DNA of 64,000 bases from GCA-003244245 sp050699875 (GCA_050699875.1 JBOHFX010000184.1:1-64000), one strand, 5' to 3'. Positions 42,615 through 51,872 are shown, counted from the first letter of the stretch. The notes: generated by a model not told the origin, from the letters alone. Numbers and translations: made by a program.

Positions 42615-43466
42615 CTAGTTCTGACCTGAGACCAGCTCAGCTGTATCGAACTCAGCCGGCGCCAGCTCAGCGGAGTCGTGCCGGCGCAGCTGGCTGGTAC
42701 GCAGCAGCCGGGCCAGCAGGACATCGAAGGCCATCGTGACCTCGCGTGCTCCGGGGGTGCCCCAGCGCTGGATCGGCAGTCCGGCGCCTTGAGCATGTTG
42801 CACCGCCGAGCGATCCGGCAGCATCGTTGACAACACCAGCGGTCCGAAGATCTCCCGAAGTTCGTTGATCCGGTAGTTGTGCTCGGACGAGTGCACCCGG
42901 ACCCGGTTGACCACCACACCCAGCGGTCGTAGGTCGGGGTTGTGTTCGCGCGCGTGATGCACCGCCTCGAAGGCGCGCTGCACACCGGAGACGGCGTAGA
43001 TGGTCGGTTCGGTGACCAGCAGCGCCCGGTCGGCGGCCACCAGCGCCGAGCGGGTCAGCTGACCCAGCGAGGGCGGGCAATCCAGGAGCACCAGGCGGTA
43101 CTGTGGATCGCCGACCGAAGCGCCAAGCCTGGACAGCGCGGTATCCAACCGCCCGAGCAGGGCACGGTCAGGATCCGGCCTGTTGTGCGCCTCGGCGTCC
43201 TCTGCGCCGACCAGCACCTCCAGCTCTTCGCCCCACGCGCTGGGGGCGATCGCACTCCTGACCACCGAGCGTCTCGGATCGGCCAGAACGTCGGCCAACG
43301 TGGTTTTCGTCGCACTGGGCTCCAGGGTGGCGGTGCAATTTCCCTGGGGGTCGAGGTCCACCACCAAGGTCCGGATCTTGCGCTGCAGGGCAGCCCCGGC
43401 CAATCCCAGCACGACCGAGGTCTTGCCCACACCGCCCTTGAGGCTGAGCACCGCCACGGTTCGCAC
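42615..43466 (-). CDS. ParA/MinD-like ATPase
   Basis: The 283-residue protein has the deviant Walker A KGGVGKTSVVLGLA near residues 10-23, VVDLDPQGNCT near 35-45, and LLDCPPSLGQLTRSAL near 127-142, the ParA/Soj-type signature. A basic helical region with NYRINELREIFG follows. No ParB neighbour is present, so this is probably an orphan ParA used for positioning or regulation. The start is a GTG. It is divergent from the methyltransferase gene. Confidence 0.9.
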   Translation of the reverse strand: MRTVAVLSLKGGVGKTSVVLGLAGAALQRKIRTLVVDLDPQGNCTATLEPSATKTTLADVLADPRRSVVRSAIAPSAWGEELEVLVGAEDAEAHNRPDPDRALLGRLDTALSRLGASVGDPQYRLVLLDCPPSLGQLTRSALVAADRALLVTEPTIYAVSGVQRAFEAVHHAREHNPDLRPLGVVVNRVRVHSSEHNYRINELREIFGPLVLSTMLPDRSAVQHAQGAGLPIQRWGTPGAREVTMAFDVLLARLLRTSQLRRHDSAELAPAEFDTAELVSGQN

Positions 43467-43574
43467 CGGTGCAGCCTAGGGTGGCCCGGGTTCGCCCCTG
43501 AATGCACCGTCTGCGGACAAACCAGCCGCGTCCCACGCCGGATAATGTCGGTGCAGCCCTCTATCGTGCTGCGC

Positions 43575-44309
43575 ATGCGAGCCTCAACGGTGCACCGCGC
43601 CCTAACGGCCGAGGTCGCCGCGGCACGCCTGCGGTTGGGCATCGCCCCCCGGGTCCTGGACGTTGGCGGTGGCAGCGGCGTCTGGGCTGTGCCACTGGCC
43701 CGATCCGGTTGCCTGGTAACGGTCGTGGACCCGAGCCCGGACGCGCTGGCCACCCTGCACCGTCGGGCCGCCGAGGCCGGCGTCCGACAACTGGTGAAGT
43801 CCGTGCAGGGTGATACCGACTCGCTGATCGACGCGGTTCCCGCGGCCAGTGCCGACCTCGTGCTCGGGCACGGCATCCTGGAGGTGGTCGAGGATCCAGT
43901 TGCGGCGATCCAGGCGCTGGCCGGTGCCACCGCGCCCGGTGGTGCAGTCTCAGTCTTGGCGGCCAACCGGTACGCGGCCGTGCTGGCACGCGCGCTGGCC
44001 GGCAGGCTGGTCGACGCCCGCCGGGTCCTCGACGATCCCGACGGCCGGCTCAGCGCGGCTGACCCACTGCTGCGTCGCTTCGATACCGCTGGTCTCATCA
44101 CATTGTTGGAGACCGGCGGGCTGGGTGTCGAGCTGGTGCAGGGCGATGGGGTGGTTGCCGACCTCGTGCCTGGCGCCGTGCTGGAGGCTCAACCCGGCGC
44201 CGGCGAGGCGCTCGCCGAGCTGGAGCTGTCCGCCGCCGGACGGACGCCGCTGCGCGATGTCGCCAGCCGGTTGCACGCGCTTGCCCGCCGGCCGGACAGG
44301 CCCGGTTAG
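43575..44309 (+). CDS. Class I SAM-dependent methyltransferase
   Basis: The 244-residue protein has RVLDVGGGSGVWAVPLARSGCLVTVVDPSPDALATL near 26-61 (SAM-binding motif I and the acidic end of strand 2), ADLVLGHGILEVVEDPVAAI near 93-112, and ATAPGGAVSVLAANRYAAVLARAL near 118. The substrate is unknown. The ATG at 43575 is preferred; one ten codons upstream (43545) is in frame. It lies 1 base before dinB, and this pairing recurs in actinobacteria. Confidence 0.88.
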   Translation: MRASTVHRALTAEVAAARLRLGIAPRVLDVGGGSGVWAVPLARSGCLVTVVDPSPDALATLHRRAAEAGVRQLVKSVQGDTDSLIDAVPAASADLVLGHGILEVVEDPVAAIQALAGATAPGGAVSVLAANRYAAVLARALAGRLVDARRVLDDPDGRLSAADPLLRRFDTAGLITLLETGGLGVELVQGDGVVADLVPGAVLEAQPGAGEALAELELSAAGRTPLRDVASRLHALARRPDRPG

Positions 44310-44310
44310 C

Positions 44311-45564
44311 ATGCACAACGACCGCGGCTGCTCCGTACTGCACGTGGACATGGACGCCTTCTACGCCTCAGTCGAGGTTCGCGAACGTCGTGAGCTGGCG
44401 GGTTTGCCCGTAGTGGTGGCGGGCGGCAGCAACCCGGCCGGGGACCGCGGCGTGGTGCTCTCGGCGACTTACCAGGCGCGGGCGTTCGGGATCCGCTCGG
44501 CGATGCCGGTTGCGCAGGCTCGCCGGCTGTGCCCGCAAGCCCACTTCGTCCCGCCGCATTTCCCACGGTATGCGGAGGTTTCTCGGGGAGTGATGGCGCT
44601 GTTTCGCGAGATCACCCCGCTGGTCGAGCCGCTGAGCCTGGACGAGGCCTTTCTCGACGTCACCGGGTCGTTGCGCAGGCTGGGAATGAGCCCGGCCGGG
44701 ATCGGAGAGTGGATCCGCGGGCAGGTCTACGACGCGCATCGGGTGACCTGCTCGGTAGGCGTGGCCCCGAGCAAGTTCCTCGCCAAGCTCGCTTCCGGTC
44801 TGTCCAAGCCGGACGGGTTGCTCGTGGTGCCCGCCGACGGTGTGCTCGAGTTCCTGCATCCGTTGCCGGTGTCGGCATTGTGGGGAGTGGGCCGGCGCAC
44901 CGCGCAGGTGCTGCGCCGGCTGGGTTGCGCCACCGTGGCCGACGTGGCGAGCACGCCACTTCCCGCATTGCGGCGCGCCGTGGGCGTTGCGTCTGCCCAG
45001 CATCTGCATGAGCTCGCCAACGGCCGGGACGACCGGCGGGTGGTACCCGACGTGCCGGAGAAGTCGGTCGGGGCGGAGGAAACCTTCGCCCACGACACAG
45101 CCGACCCGGCGGCATTGCGGCGTGAGCTGCTTCGGCTGGTCGAGCGTTGCACGGCCGCGCTACGTCGCCGCGGGTTGCGGGGGCGGACCATCGCGCTGAA
45201 GATCCGTTATCCGGACTTCACCACCATCACCCGGTCCCGGACCCTGCCCGACCCAACCAACTCTGCGCACGAGGTGTTCACGGTTGCCATCGATCTGTTG
45301 GCCGGGCACCTCCCTCGCGGGGCGGCAGTCCGACTGCTGGGGGTGCGAGTGGAACAGCTGGCCGGGGCCGCGGCGGCCCAGCAGCTCACCCTCGACAGTG
45401 GGGCAGGGGGCTGGGGAACGAAATTAGCCAACGCGAACTGGCTGGACGTCGAGCGGGCGGCGGACGCCGCGCGATCCCGATTCGGCAGCGCAGCGGTACG
45501 GCCGGCCACCCTGCTGGACACGCCGGAGGGGTCGGAGTCGGGGGAAAATGCGGGTCTTCCCTGA
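44311..45564 (+). CDS. dinB: DNA polymerase IV (Y-family)
   Basis: Pol IV is a translesion polymerase. The 417-residue protein has VLHVDMDAFYASVEVRERREL near 9-29, SATYQARAFGIRSAMPVAQA near 51-70, SLDEAFLDVTGS near 109-120 with the catalytic Asp-Glu, and CSVGVAPSKFLAKLASGLSKPDGL near 147-170. Helix-hairpin-helix and little-finger domains follow. The ATG at 44311 starts at the conserved domain; longer frames run through the methyltransferase gene. No clear beta-clamp motif is seen at its end. Confidence 0.96.
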   Translation: MHNDRGCSVLHVDMDAFYASVEVRERRELAGLPVVVAGGSNPAGDRGVVLSATYQARAFGIRSAMPVAQARRLCPQAHFVPPHFPRYAEVSRGVMALFREITPLVEPLSLDEAFLDVTGSLRRLGMSPAGIGEWIRGQVYDAHRVTCSVGVAPSKFLAKLASGLSKPDGLLVVPADGVLEFLHPLPVSALWGVGRRTAQVLRRLGCATVADVASTPLPALRRAVGVASAQHLHELANGRDDRRVVPDVPEKSVGAEETFAHDTADPAALRRELLRLVERCTAALRRRGLRGRTIALKIRYPDFTTITRSRTLPDPTNSAHEVFTVAIDLLAGHLPRGAAVRLLGVRVEQLAGAAAAQQLTLDSGAGGWGTKLANANWLDVERAADAARSRFGSAAVRPATLLDTPEGSESGENAGLP

Positions 45565-45595
45565 AACGGGTAACGGGTTCGGCTAGTCCGCATCG

Positions 45596-45631
45596 CCGCG
45601 GGCTCGTATCCTCGACGGCAGGAGCCCGCGG
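45596..45631 (+). terminator. Hairpin after dinB
   Basis: CCGCGGGCTC at 45596-45605 is perfectly inverted as GAGCCCGCGG at 45622-45631 around a 16-base loop, 32 bases after the dinB stop. There is no T-run. It probably ends or attenuates the dinB transcript before the DUF3040 gene. Confidence 0.45.
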
Positions 45632-45707
45632 TAGGCGCCCGGTGGCCACAGCGACTACCGTCGGGGGCGGACACCATATCGACAACCGGAGTGCCGGAGG
45701 AGGAGCG

Positions 45708-46100
45708 ATGCCACTCTCCGAGCACGAGCAGCGTCTGCTCGACCAGATCGAGCGCGCGCTCTATGCAGAGGACCCGAAGTTCGCGTCGAACGTCCGGGGC
45801 GCCCGGATGCGTAGCCGGTCTCACCGGCGCCGATTCCAGGGGATCGCGCTTTTCGTGGTGGGCTTGCTGCTTCTTGTCGCTGGTGTCATGCTTCCCGTCC
45901 GCCCTGTCGGGATTCCGGTCATCAGTGTTCTCGGCTTCTTGGTGATGTTCGCCGGTGCCGTCGTCGCGATCTTCTCCCGCCGTGTCGCTGGAGACGGCGG
46001 GCGCGGTGCGTCCTCGGACCGCTCGGCTCCCGGGCAAGGTCGCCGCACCCTGGCCCAGCGGATGGAACAGCGATTCCGTCGCCGCTTCGAGGATCATTAG
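45708..46100 (+). CDS. DUF3040 membrane protein
   Basis: The 130-residue protein starts MPLSEHEQRLLDQIERALYAEDPKFAS, the hallmark of DUF3040, followed by a basic patch (RSRSHRRR). Two membrane helices (IALFVVGLLLLVAGVML and VISVLGFLVMFAGAVVAIF) and a basic tail follow. Function is unknown; it is widespread in actinobacteria. The ATG at 45708 has GGAGGAGGAG just upstream. It converges on the transglutaminase gene with 22 bases between. Confidence 0.93.
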   Translation: MPLSEHEQRLLDQIERALYAEDPKFASNVRGARMRSRSHRRRFQGIALFVVGLLLLVAGVMLPVRPVGIPVISVLGFLVMFAGAVVAIFSRRVAGDGGRGASSDRSAPGQGRRTLAQRMEQRFRRRFEDH

Positions 46101-46122
46101 CCGACAGTCGGGGCCCAAGCGT

Positions 46123-48441
46123 TCAGGCGCGCCGGCGTGGCATCGAGCCGGTGAGCACCGAGCTGGGAAGCACCGCGCTGGGTAGTACTGAGCGCGGCAG
46201 CAACCGGGCCATCCGGGTTTGCGGTGCGCACCGGACCATACTGGCGCGTACGGCCTGCAGAGCATCAACGAGCTCGCCGTCGGTATCGCGGTTGCCGATG
46301 GCGATCGCTGACCGGCCAAGCTGAGAGGACCCGGAGTACCAGGATCGTTCCACCGCATTGACCAAGGTCCGCAGGCCGGCCTGGCCTGTCTCATCCAGGC
46401 CGTGCTCATGGGCCAGCCGCGCAGCTGTAGCCCGCACGGTCTCTCCGACGGGGGGAACCACCCCGCGGTCTGCGGACTCTGCCAGCACCTCCTCCCATGC
46501 GGCTGAGACTGCTTGCAGTCCGCCGGTGCTGGCCAGGTGCAGCCGCCGTCGACGGCGACCCTCGCGCACCGCCAGTGGGCTGAGCCCCGCCAGCACAACG
46601 AGGACCAGCGACCCGGCGACCGCCAGCCCGACACTGCCGCCACCGGCCTCGAGACCGGAGTCAACGGTGCCGGGCTGCGGCGGCGCCGCGGCGAGGGCGT
46701 CGGGCGCCGGGGTTACGGGACCGGCCTGCGAGGGCTCGGCCAGCGGCGGCGGATCACCAGCTGGAGGGAGTTCAACAGGCGCGTAACCCGGCATGGCGGT
46801 CCGCCCGTCGGACAGCGGAGTTGGGTCGAACGGCAGCCATCCGGTGCCCGGGAACCAAACTTCCACCCAGGCATGCGCGTCCTTGGTCGTAATCAACCGG
46901 GAGTCGCCGGTGGCAGTTCCGGGGGTGAAGCCGATCGCCACCCTGGCCGGCACCTGCAACGTCCGCAACATGATCGCCATCGCCGAGGCGAACTGCTCGC
47001 AGTAGCCCTGGCGGCCGGTGAACAAGAAGTCCACCAGAGCGTCTTCGCCGTTTCCCGGGGCGGTCTCCAGGTCGTAGCTGAACCCGTTGCGGGGCTGGGT
47101 GAACCACTCGTTGACGGCGACGGCGGCGTCGAAGGCCGTGCGGCTACTGGCGGTGATCTGGGCAGTCAGTGCAGCCACCCGCTGGTCCACCCCACCGGTG
47201 TCGAGGTATCGCGAATCGACGGTGGCAAACGGTGGCCCGCCGGCGGGACCGGCTTCGCGGAGTAGTTGGGGATCCGGCTGGGGAAGCACCCCGAGCTCGG
47301 TGTAAGGCTCGGCGCGTTGGCGACGGTCGGAGAAGATGGTGGTCGTATCGGGGTCGTAGTTCCAGTCCGGGCCGATGCCCGCCAGCGCGAGCGGGTAGCC
47401 GAAGGACGGCAGCCAGTTGTCCGTGTAGTGGATCGGCTCGATGCTCACCCGGAGGGTGGACCCCGACACCGGTGTGGTCACCCCGGCGGGCAACGGCAAC
47501 CGCACGGTCTGTTCCTCACCGGCAGGCACCGCACTGTCCAGCGAACCCTGCTGCCAACCCACTCGGGTGGCGAAGCGGCTCAGCGTCAGCGCGCGCAGGT
47601 ACGCCGGCTGATCCAATCCCCGGACCCGGAACAGCGCCAGGAGCTCCCCGTTGGACAGCTGCCCGCGTAGCGAGGTGAAGGGGCTCAGCCCGATCCCGCT
47701 CACCGGCTGGCCGGTGGCAGTGCCGTTGCCGGTCGACCGGCCGGTGCCCACCGCCGTCACCGTCGTTCCGACGAGCAGTGCCACCACAACCGCGCCTGCA
47801 GTCACCGCCACTGCGGCCGGTGCGGCACCGGTGTACCCGCTAGGGCCGGCGGATTTCCCCCAAGCCACCTGCCGCCGCTGACTGTCGACGGCAAGTAGCA
47901 GAGCGAAGCCCACGGCGCCCAGCACGAAGCTCCACCAGGGCAGCGGCCGGTGCGACAGCGCAGCAGGGAAGGTGACCATGCACAACAGCACCAGGCCGGT
48001 GGACGCCGGCACAGCGGCCGAGATGGCGAGGGTGTCCACCGCGACGGCGACCAGCCCGACGACCACCACCACGAGGCAGATCAACTCGGTGGTCGCCAGC
48101 ACCGGAGGGATACCGACTTGGGCTTGCTGGGCGGCGCCTTCAAGTAGCGCTCGCAACTCTGCTGCCGCGGTTGGTCCGGGCAGCACACCCAGCCAGCCGC
48201 TGGATGTGAACAGCGCAGTGACCAGACCCACGAGCGTGGCGAGCTGACCGGCTGCAACCACGATGGGTGGCATCCGAATCGAGCGCAACAGCACTCCGGT
48301 CGCGACCACGACAGCGATGGCCAGCACCACGGAGCCCCACCAGAGCGGCCCCTCGATCAGCGCGCCCAGCGACGTCGCGGCGAGTGCGACGGCCGACCCG
48401 GCCACTGCGGCAAGCAGTGTACGACCAGCGAACCCGGTCAC
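46123..48441 (-). CDS. TgpA-like transmembrane transglutaminase (DUF3488 + transglutaminase)
   Basis: The protein of about 772 residues has 6-8 membrane helices in the first 240 residues (DUF3488), an extracytoplasmic domain with a transglutaminase core (QGYCEQFASAMAIMLRTLQVPARVAIGFTPG, then DAHAWVEVWFPGTGWLPFDPTP, giving the Cys-His-Asp triad near residues 460-525), one more helix (VGLAVAGSLVLVVLAGLSP) and a DUF4129-like cytoplasmic tail. The GTG at 48441 overlaps the DUF58 stop (GTGA) and is preferred over 48489. With the DUF58 and MoxR genes it forms a conserved operon of unsettled envelope function. Confidence 0.9.
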   Translation of the reverse strand: MTGFAGRTLLAAVAGSAVALAATSLGALIEGPLWWGSVVLAIAVVVATGVLLRSIRMPPIVVAAGQLATLVGLVTALFTSSGWLGVLPGPTAAAELRALLEGAAQQAQVGIPPVLATTELICLVVVVVGLVAVAVDTLAISAAVPASTGLVLLCMVTFPAALSHRPLPWWSFVLGAVGFALLLAVDSQRRQVAWGKSAGPSGYTGAAPAAVAVTAGAVVVALLVGTTVTAVGTGRSTGNGTATGQPVSGIGLSPFTSLRGQLSNGELLALFRVRGLDQPAYLRALTLSRFATRVGWQQGSLDSAVPAGEEQTVRLPLPAGVTTPVSGSTLRVSIEPIHYTDNWLPSFGYPLALAGIGPDWNYDPDTTTIFSDRRQRAEPYTELGVLPQPDPQLLREAGPAGGPPFATVDSRYLDTGGVDQRVAALTAQITASSRTAFDAAVAVNEWFTQPRNGFSYDLETAPGNGEDALVDFLFTGRQGYCEQFASAMAIMLRTLQVPARVAIGFTPGTATGDSRLITTKDAHAWVEVWFPGTGWLPFDPTPLSDGRTAMPGYAPVELPPAGDPPPLAEPSQAGPVTPAPDALAAAPPQPGTVDSGLEAGGGSVGLAVAGSLVLVVLAGLSPLAVREGRRRRRLHLASTGGLQAVSAAWEEVLAESADRGVVPPVGETVRATAARLAHEHGLDETGQAGLRTLVNAVERSWYSGSSQLGRSAIAIGNRDTDGELVDALQAVRASMVRCAPQTRMARLLPRSVLPSAVLPSSVLTGSMPRRRA

Positions 48442-49745
48442 CGCGACACCTGCAGACTGCTGCGGGAATCGATACACAACCGGTTCCACACCGTCGTCGG
48501 TGATTGCTCCGGGTGGGCCACCGCCACCGACCAGCCTGCCGCGACGAACAGCCGGGCCGCCTGGGCCACATCGAGTACGATCTGGTCATCTGCCCTGGTG
48601 GCCCAGGCTGAGACGTCCAGCAGCACGGCGTGACTGCGCATGCCGCGCGGGCGGTGCGCCAGCATCTGTTCGACAGCCGCAGGCCCGACAGCGCCGAGCA
48701 CGGCGACCACCTCCTGCCCGCCGGCCAGTCCCGGCACGCCGGCCAGGTCGCGTTGCTCGCTTGCACCCAGCGCGGCGAGCGCGTCGAGCGCGGTATCGAT
48801 GGTGTGATCGGTTCCGTCGGCGGCGCCGACGCGGAGCACGCCGTCGCCGGTGACCAGGCGCACCCGCTGCCCGCGCCGCTGGAGGTGCGCATACACGCTG
48901 GCGACCATGGACACCGCGTACTCCAGGCTTGAGGTGGGTCCAGCGCCACGATGTGCCGCTGCGCGGTGGTCGAGCAGCACGGTGGCGCCGCCGCGTTCCG
49001 GCCACTCCTCGACTCGGACCATCAGCTCGTCTCGCCGGGCCGTCGTGCGCCAGTGCACTTTGCGCAGGTCGTCGCCCTGCCGGTAACTGCGCACCACAAC
49101 GGCGTCCTGTCCGGGTCCGGCGCCGGCTCGCCCGCCGCCCGCCTCGCCGGCGCCCAATTCGCCTCCAGTGGGCAACCCGGTCAGCGGCACCACCACGGGG
49201 GTCACCACCAGCCGGCTGTGACCGGTCAGCGTGCGACTGCTCTCTGCGAGGCCGAGCGGATCGGTGATCCGAGCCGTCAGCGGACCTATCGAGTGCACCT
49301 TGCGCTCCACCGCGTGTAACGGGTAGAGCAGCCGCACCTCGCGATGCTGCGGAAGCCGCGCCACGACGGCGCGGCGACTGCCGCCCAAAGTCTCGGGTAC
49401 CACGTCCTCGAGCAGCAGTCGGCCGCTCAGCCGTCCGGTGCACCGCAGTGTCAACTGCACCTGGCAATCGCCGCCAACCGGGACTCGAGGTGGCACGAGT
49501 TCCCGGTTCGCCCGCAACCTGACCTGGGTGTGCCCGACGACCACGCTGGCCAGGAGCGGTGCCAACATAGCGAACACTGCGACCTGCAGGAGGTCGCGTT
49601 CGTTGACCAACACCGCGCACAGCGCTGCCGCGAGTCCCGAAGCCAGCAAGCATCGGCCGCGGGTGGTCAGGCCGCCCAGCCGCCCCGGCGTGCTCGGACC
49701 ACCCAGCCGCCCCGGCGTGCTCAGACGATCCTGCCGCCCCGGCAC
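48438..49745 (-). CDS. DUF58 protein
   Basis: The 435-residue protein has an N-terminal 9-residue duplication (STPGRLGG-P/STPGRLGG-L), two membrane segments (LLASGLAAALCAVL and LLQVAVFAMLAPLLASVVVG), and then the DUF58 core with VVRSYRQGDDLRKVHWRTTARRDELMVRVEEWPERGG near 205-241 and a von Willebrand A-like fold. It is the usual partner of MoxR ATPases. The GTG start abuts the moxR stop with no spacing. Its role is unknown, presumably at the membrane. Confidence 0.92.
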   Translation of the reverse strand: MPGRQDRLSTPGRLGGPSTPGRLGGLTTRGRCLLASGLAAALCAVLVNERDLLQVAVFAMLAPLLASVVVGHTQVRLRANRELVPPRVPVGGDCQVQLTLRCTGRLSGRLLLEDVVPETLGGSRRAVVARLPQHREVRLLYPLHAVERKVHSIGPLTARITDPLGLAESSRTLTGHSRLVVTPVVVPLTGLPTGGELGAGEAGGGRAGAGPGQDAVVVRSYRQGDDLRKVHWRTTARRDELMVRVEEWPERGGATVLLDHRAAAHRGAGPTSSLEYAVSMVASVYAHLQRRGQRVRLVTGDGVLRVGAADGTDHTIDTALDALAALGASEQRDLAGVPGLAGGQEVVAVLGAVGPAAVEQMLAHRPRGMRSHAVLLDVSAWATRADDQIVLDVAQAARLFVAAGWSVAVAHPEQSPTTVWNRLCIDSRSSLQVSR

Positions 49746-50861
49746 CTATGGCACCCGCGGCGCGCGGTACCAGCTGGCGGCGCCGTTGCGACCGCCGTGG
49801 CCGTCGACAGGGACGGGCGGTGGCCCGGTCGGTGCGTGAGGTACCGGCACTCGCGCCAGCACGTCCCTGACCAAGTCCCGGGGAGAGAGCCGGTCGACCT
49901 GGGCCTGCGCGGTGAGCACCAGCCGATGAGACAGCACCGGTTCCGCGACGGTCTGCACGTCGTCGGGGACCACGAAGTCCCGACCGGCCAGCGCAGCGGT
50001 CGCCCGGCTGGCACGGACCAGCTGCAACGTCGCGCGCGGCGAGGCACCCAGCCGAAGCTCGGGCAGCCGGCGGGTGGCGCTGACTACTTCAACCACGTAG
50101 CGGCGCACGTCGGTTGCCACGTGCACCTGGCGCACCGCCTGGCACAAGGCGCCCACCTCGGCCGCGGTGGACACCGGTTCGAGGGTGGCGAGTGGATCGG
50201 CGCTGGTGTGCTCGTCGATCATCGCGAGCTCCGCAGCGGGGTCGGGGTAGCCCAGCGAGATCCGAGCGGTGAACCGGTCACGCTGGGCCTCGGGCAACGG
50301 GTAGGTGCCCTCCATCTCCACCGGGTTCTGAGTAGCGATCACCATGAATGGGCCGGTCAACGGGTAGCTGTGCCCGTCAACTGTGACCTGCCGCTCTTCC
50401 ATGCACTCCAGCAGTGCGGACTGGGTCTTGGGAGAGGCCCGGTTGATCTCGTCACCGACCACGACATTGGCGAAGACCGGACCCTCCCGGAACTCGAAGT
50501 CCCCGGTGTTCCGATTGAAAACGGACACCCCGGTGATATCGCTGGGCAGCAGGTCTGGGGTGAACTGGATCCGGCTGACCGTGCAGTCCACGGACCGGGC
50601 CAACGCTTTGGCCAGCGACGTCTTGCCTACTCCCGGCACATCCTCGACAAGCAGGTGACCTTCGGCCAGCAGGGTGATCAATGCGGTGCGCACCGCGGCG
50701 GGCTTGCCGACCAGCACCCGTTCGACGTTGCCCACGATCCGTTGCGCCACGGCGTACACATCCGCCAGTTGCGGCGCACGCGGATCTCGTTGGCTCACGC
50801 GATCTCCTGACGGTCGTCCCTGGTCGCTGGTGAACGCCAGCGCTGAGTCCGAGTCTGTCAA
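49746..50861 (-). CDS. MoxR-family AAA+ ATPase
   Basis: The 371-residue protein has Walker A EDVPGVGKTSLAKALARS near 73-90, PDLLPSDITGVSVFN near 101, Walker B VVVGDEINRASPKTQSALLECMEERQV near 132-158 and the sensor region FMVIATQNPVEMEGTYPLPEAQRDRF near 168-193. MoxR proteins are chaperone-like ATPases that act with DUF58/VWA partners, and those genes follow here. The first 30 residues are variable, so the start could be later. Confidence 0.93.
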   Translation of the reverse strand: MTDSDSALAFTSDQGRPSGDRVSQRDPRAPQLADVYAVAQRIVGNVERVLVGKPAAVRTALITLLAEGHLLVEDVPGVGKTSLAKALARSVDCTVSRIQFTPDLLPSDITGVSVFNRNTGDFEFREGPVFANVVVGDEINRASPKTQSALLECMEERQVTVDGHSYPLTGPFMVIATQNPVEMEGTYPLPEAQRDRFTARISLGYPDPAAELAMIDEHTSADPLATLEPVSTAAEVGALCQAVRQVHVATDVRRYVVEVVSATRRLPELRLGASPRATLQLVRASRATAALAGRDFVVPDDVQTVAEPVLSHRLVLTAQAQVDRLSPRDLVRDVLARVPVPHAPTGPPPVPVDGHGGRNGAASWYRAPRVP

Positions 50862-51224
50862 ACCGTGCCGGAATCACCGGCTCGGGTCAGCGCCCTCCTA
50901 CGCCAGGACGGCGACAAGCATCCATATGACACAGGGGGGCGGCAGAAATGTCCAGGACGAGTGTCCCCACTTTTCCCCACTCGGCAGCGCGGGTGGCTTG
51001 ACGTGCGAGCGTGGCGCGAATCTGTGCGGGCTAGCCGAGCCCGGGAACTCGACGACGCCCACATTCCCGGCCAGTGGCATGCCGATCCCGCATGGTTCAC
51101 GGCACCCAGCACCACCCGCTGAACGGCCCTGGTCCGATCACGTGGGCAACCTCCCCACCTCCGTTTGAGGAGGTTGAACAGGCTCGATTACTGCATGTAG
51201 CGGACTACGGACGGTGTCCACGCG
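50862..51224. other. Intergenic region between moxR and the dcw cluster
   Basis: This 363-bp stretch separates the divergent moxR and mraZ operons. A plus-strand 85-codon frame (50865-51122) exists but has no recognised family, so I do not call it. An ACCTCC/GGAGGT hairpin with a 6-base loop lies at 51157-51174. Nothing else is identified before the mraZ promoter. Confidence 0.5.
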
Positions 51225-51264
51225 TTGACAGTGGCGGAAAGTGGGGTACTGTGGTGAGCAGTGG
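51225..51264 (+). promoter_or_regulatory. mraZ promoter overlaid by GTGG boxes (putative MraZ operator)
   Basis: A TTGACA (-35) at 51225-51230 and TACTGT (-10) at 51247-51252 are 16 bp apart. GTGG occurs at 51231, 51241, 51251 and 51261, exactly 10 bp apart, so one face of the helix is presented. MraZ in other bacteria binds direct repeats of this type and spacing at its own promoter. Autoregulation of the dcw cluster is inferred. Confidence 0.7.
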
Positions 51265-51318
51265 AGCACAAGGGGGCTCCCTGGCTGGTCCACCGGGCGG
51301 GTGGGGAGGTGGGTGGCC

Positions 51319-51750
51319 GTGTTCCTGGGCACACACACCCCCCGGCTCGACGACAAGGGCCGGTTGACGTTGCCGGCGAAGTTCCGTGACGCGCTCGCAG
51401 GGGGGCTGATGGTCACCAAAGGACAGGACCACTGCCTCTACGTCTTCCCACGCGCAGGGTTCGAGGAGATGGCGCGCAGGGTGGCGCAGGCGCCCTTCAC
51501 CAACGAGGCAGTGCGGGCTTACCAACGTTATCTGTTCGCCGGCACTGACGAGCAACGTCCGGACGGGCAGGGCCGCATCTCCATAGCGCCCGAGCTGCGG
51601 CGCTACGCCGGACTCAGCAAGGACTGCGCGGTGATCGGGGCGATCAACCGTTTGGAAATCTGGGACAGCGCGGCATGGCAGCGCTATCTGGAGGAACACG
51701 AGGAGTCCTACGCCCAGGCGCAGGAGGAGGTGCTACCTGGGGTGATGTAA
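51319..51750 (+). CDS. mraZ: Transcriptional regulator MraZ
   Basis: MraZ is an AbrB-fold, ring-forming DNA-binding protein that controls the dcw cluster. The 143-residue product has two copies of the family motif: FLGTHTPRLDDKGRLTLPAKFRDAL near 2-26 and DEQRPDGQGRISIAPELRRYAGL near 76-98. The length equals that of the mycobacterial protein. The GTG at 51319 has GGGAGG at good spacing; a GTG two codons earlier (51313) is possible. It is separated from rsmH by 220 bases containing a hairpin. Confidence 0.95.
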   Translation: MFLGTHTPRLDDKGRLTLPAKFRDALAGGLMVTKGQDHCLYVFPRAGFEEMARRVAQAPFTNEAVRAYQRYLFAGTDEQRPDGQGRISIAPELRRYAGLSKDCAVIGAINRLEIWDSAAWQRYLEEHEESYAQAQEEVLPGVM

Positions 51751-51764
51751 CCGGTGATGTAACC
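51741..51764 (+). repeat. 12-bp tandem duplication at the mraZ stop codon
   Basis: GGTGATGTAACC occurs twice without a gap, at 51741-51752 and 51753-51764, and a third GGTG follows. The first copy contains the mraZ stop codon, so the second is a duplication in the 3' untranslated part. Confidence 0.8.
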
Positions 51765-51847
51765 GGTGCCGCGAGGTCTCCGCCCGGCAGCCGCATCGAC
51801 TGGTGATGCGCAATGACCCGGACCTGAGCCAGCCCTGACGCACCTTC

Positions 51848-51872
51848 CCCGGCGCCAGGATCTGGCACCGGG
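51848..51872 (+). terminator. Hairpin between mraZ and rsmH
   Basis: CCCGGCGCCAG and CTGGCACCGGG form an 11-bp stem with one mismatch around a GAT loop, about 100 bases after mraZ and 98 before rsmH. It lacks a T-run. It may attenuate read-through or mark a processing site. Confidence 0.4.

Noticed and set aside
43055..44101. Minus-strand frame spanning parA and the methyltransferase
   Set aside because: It is out of phase with the ParA-like gene and conflicts with a clear SAM-binding methyltransferase on the plus strand.
50865..51122. 85-codon plus-strand frame upstream of mraZ
   Set aside because: It has no recognised family, no convincing ribosome binding site and overlaps the divergent promoter zone. 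It is not excluded, but not supported enough to call.
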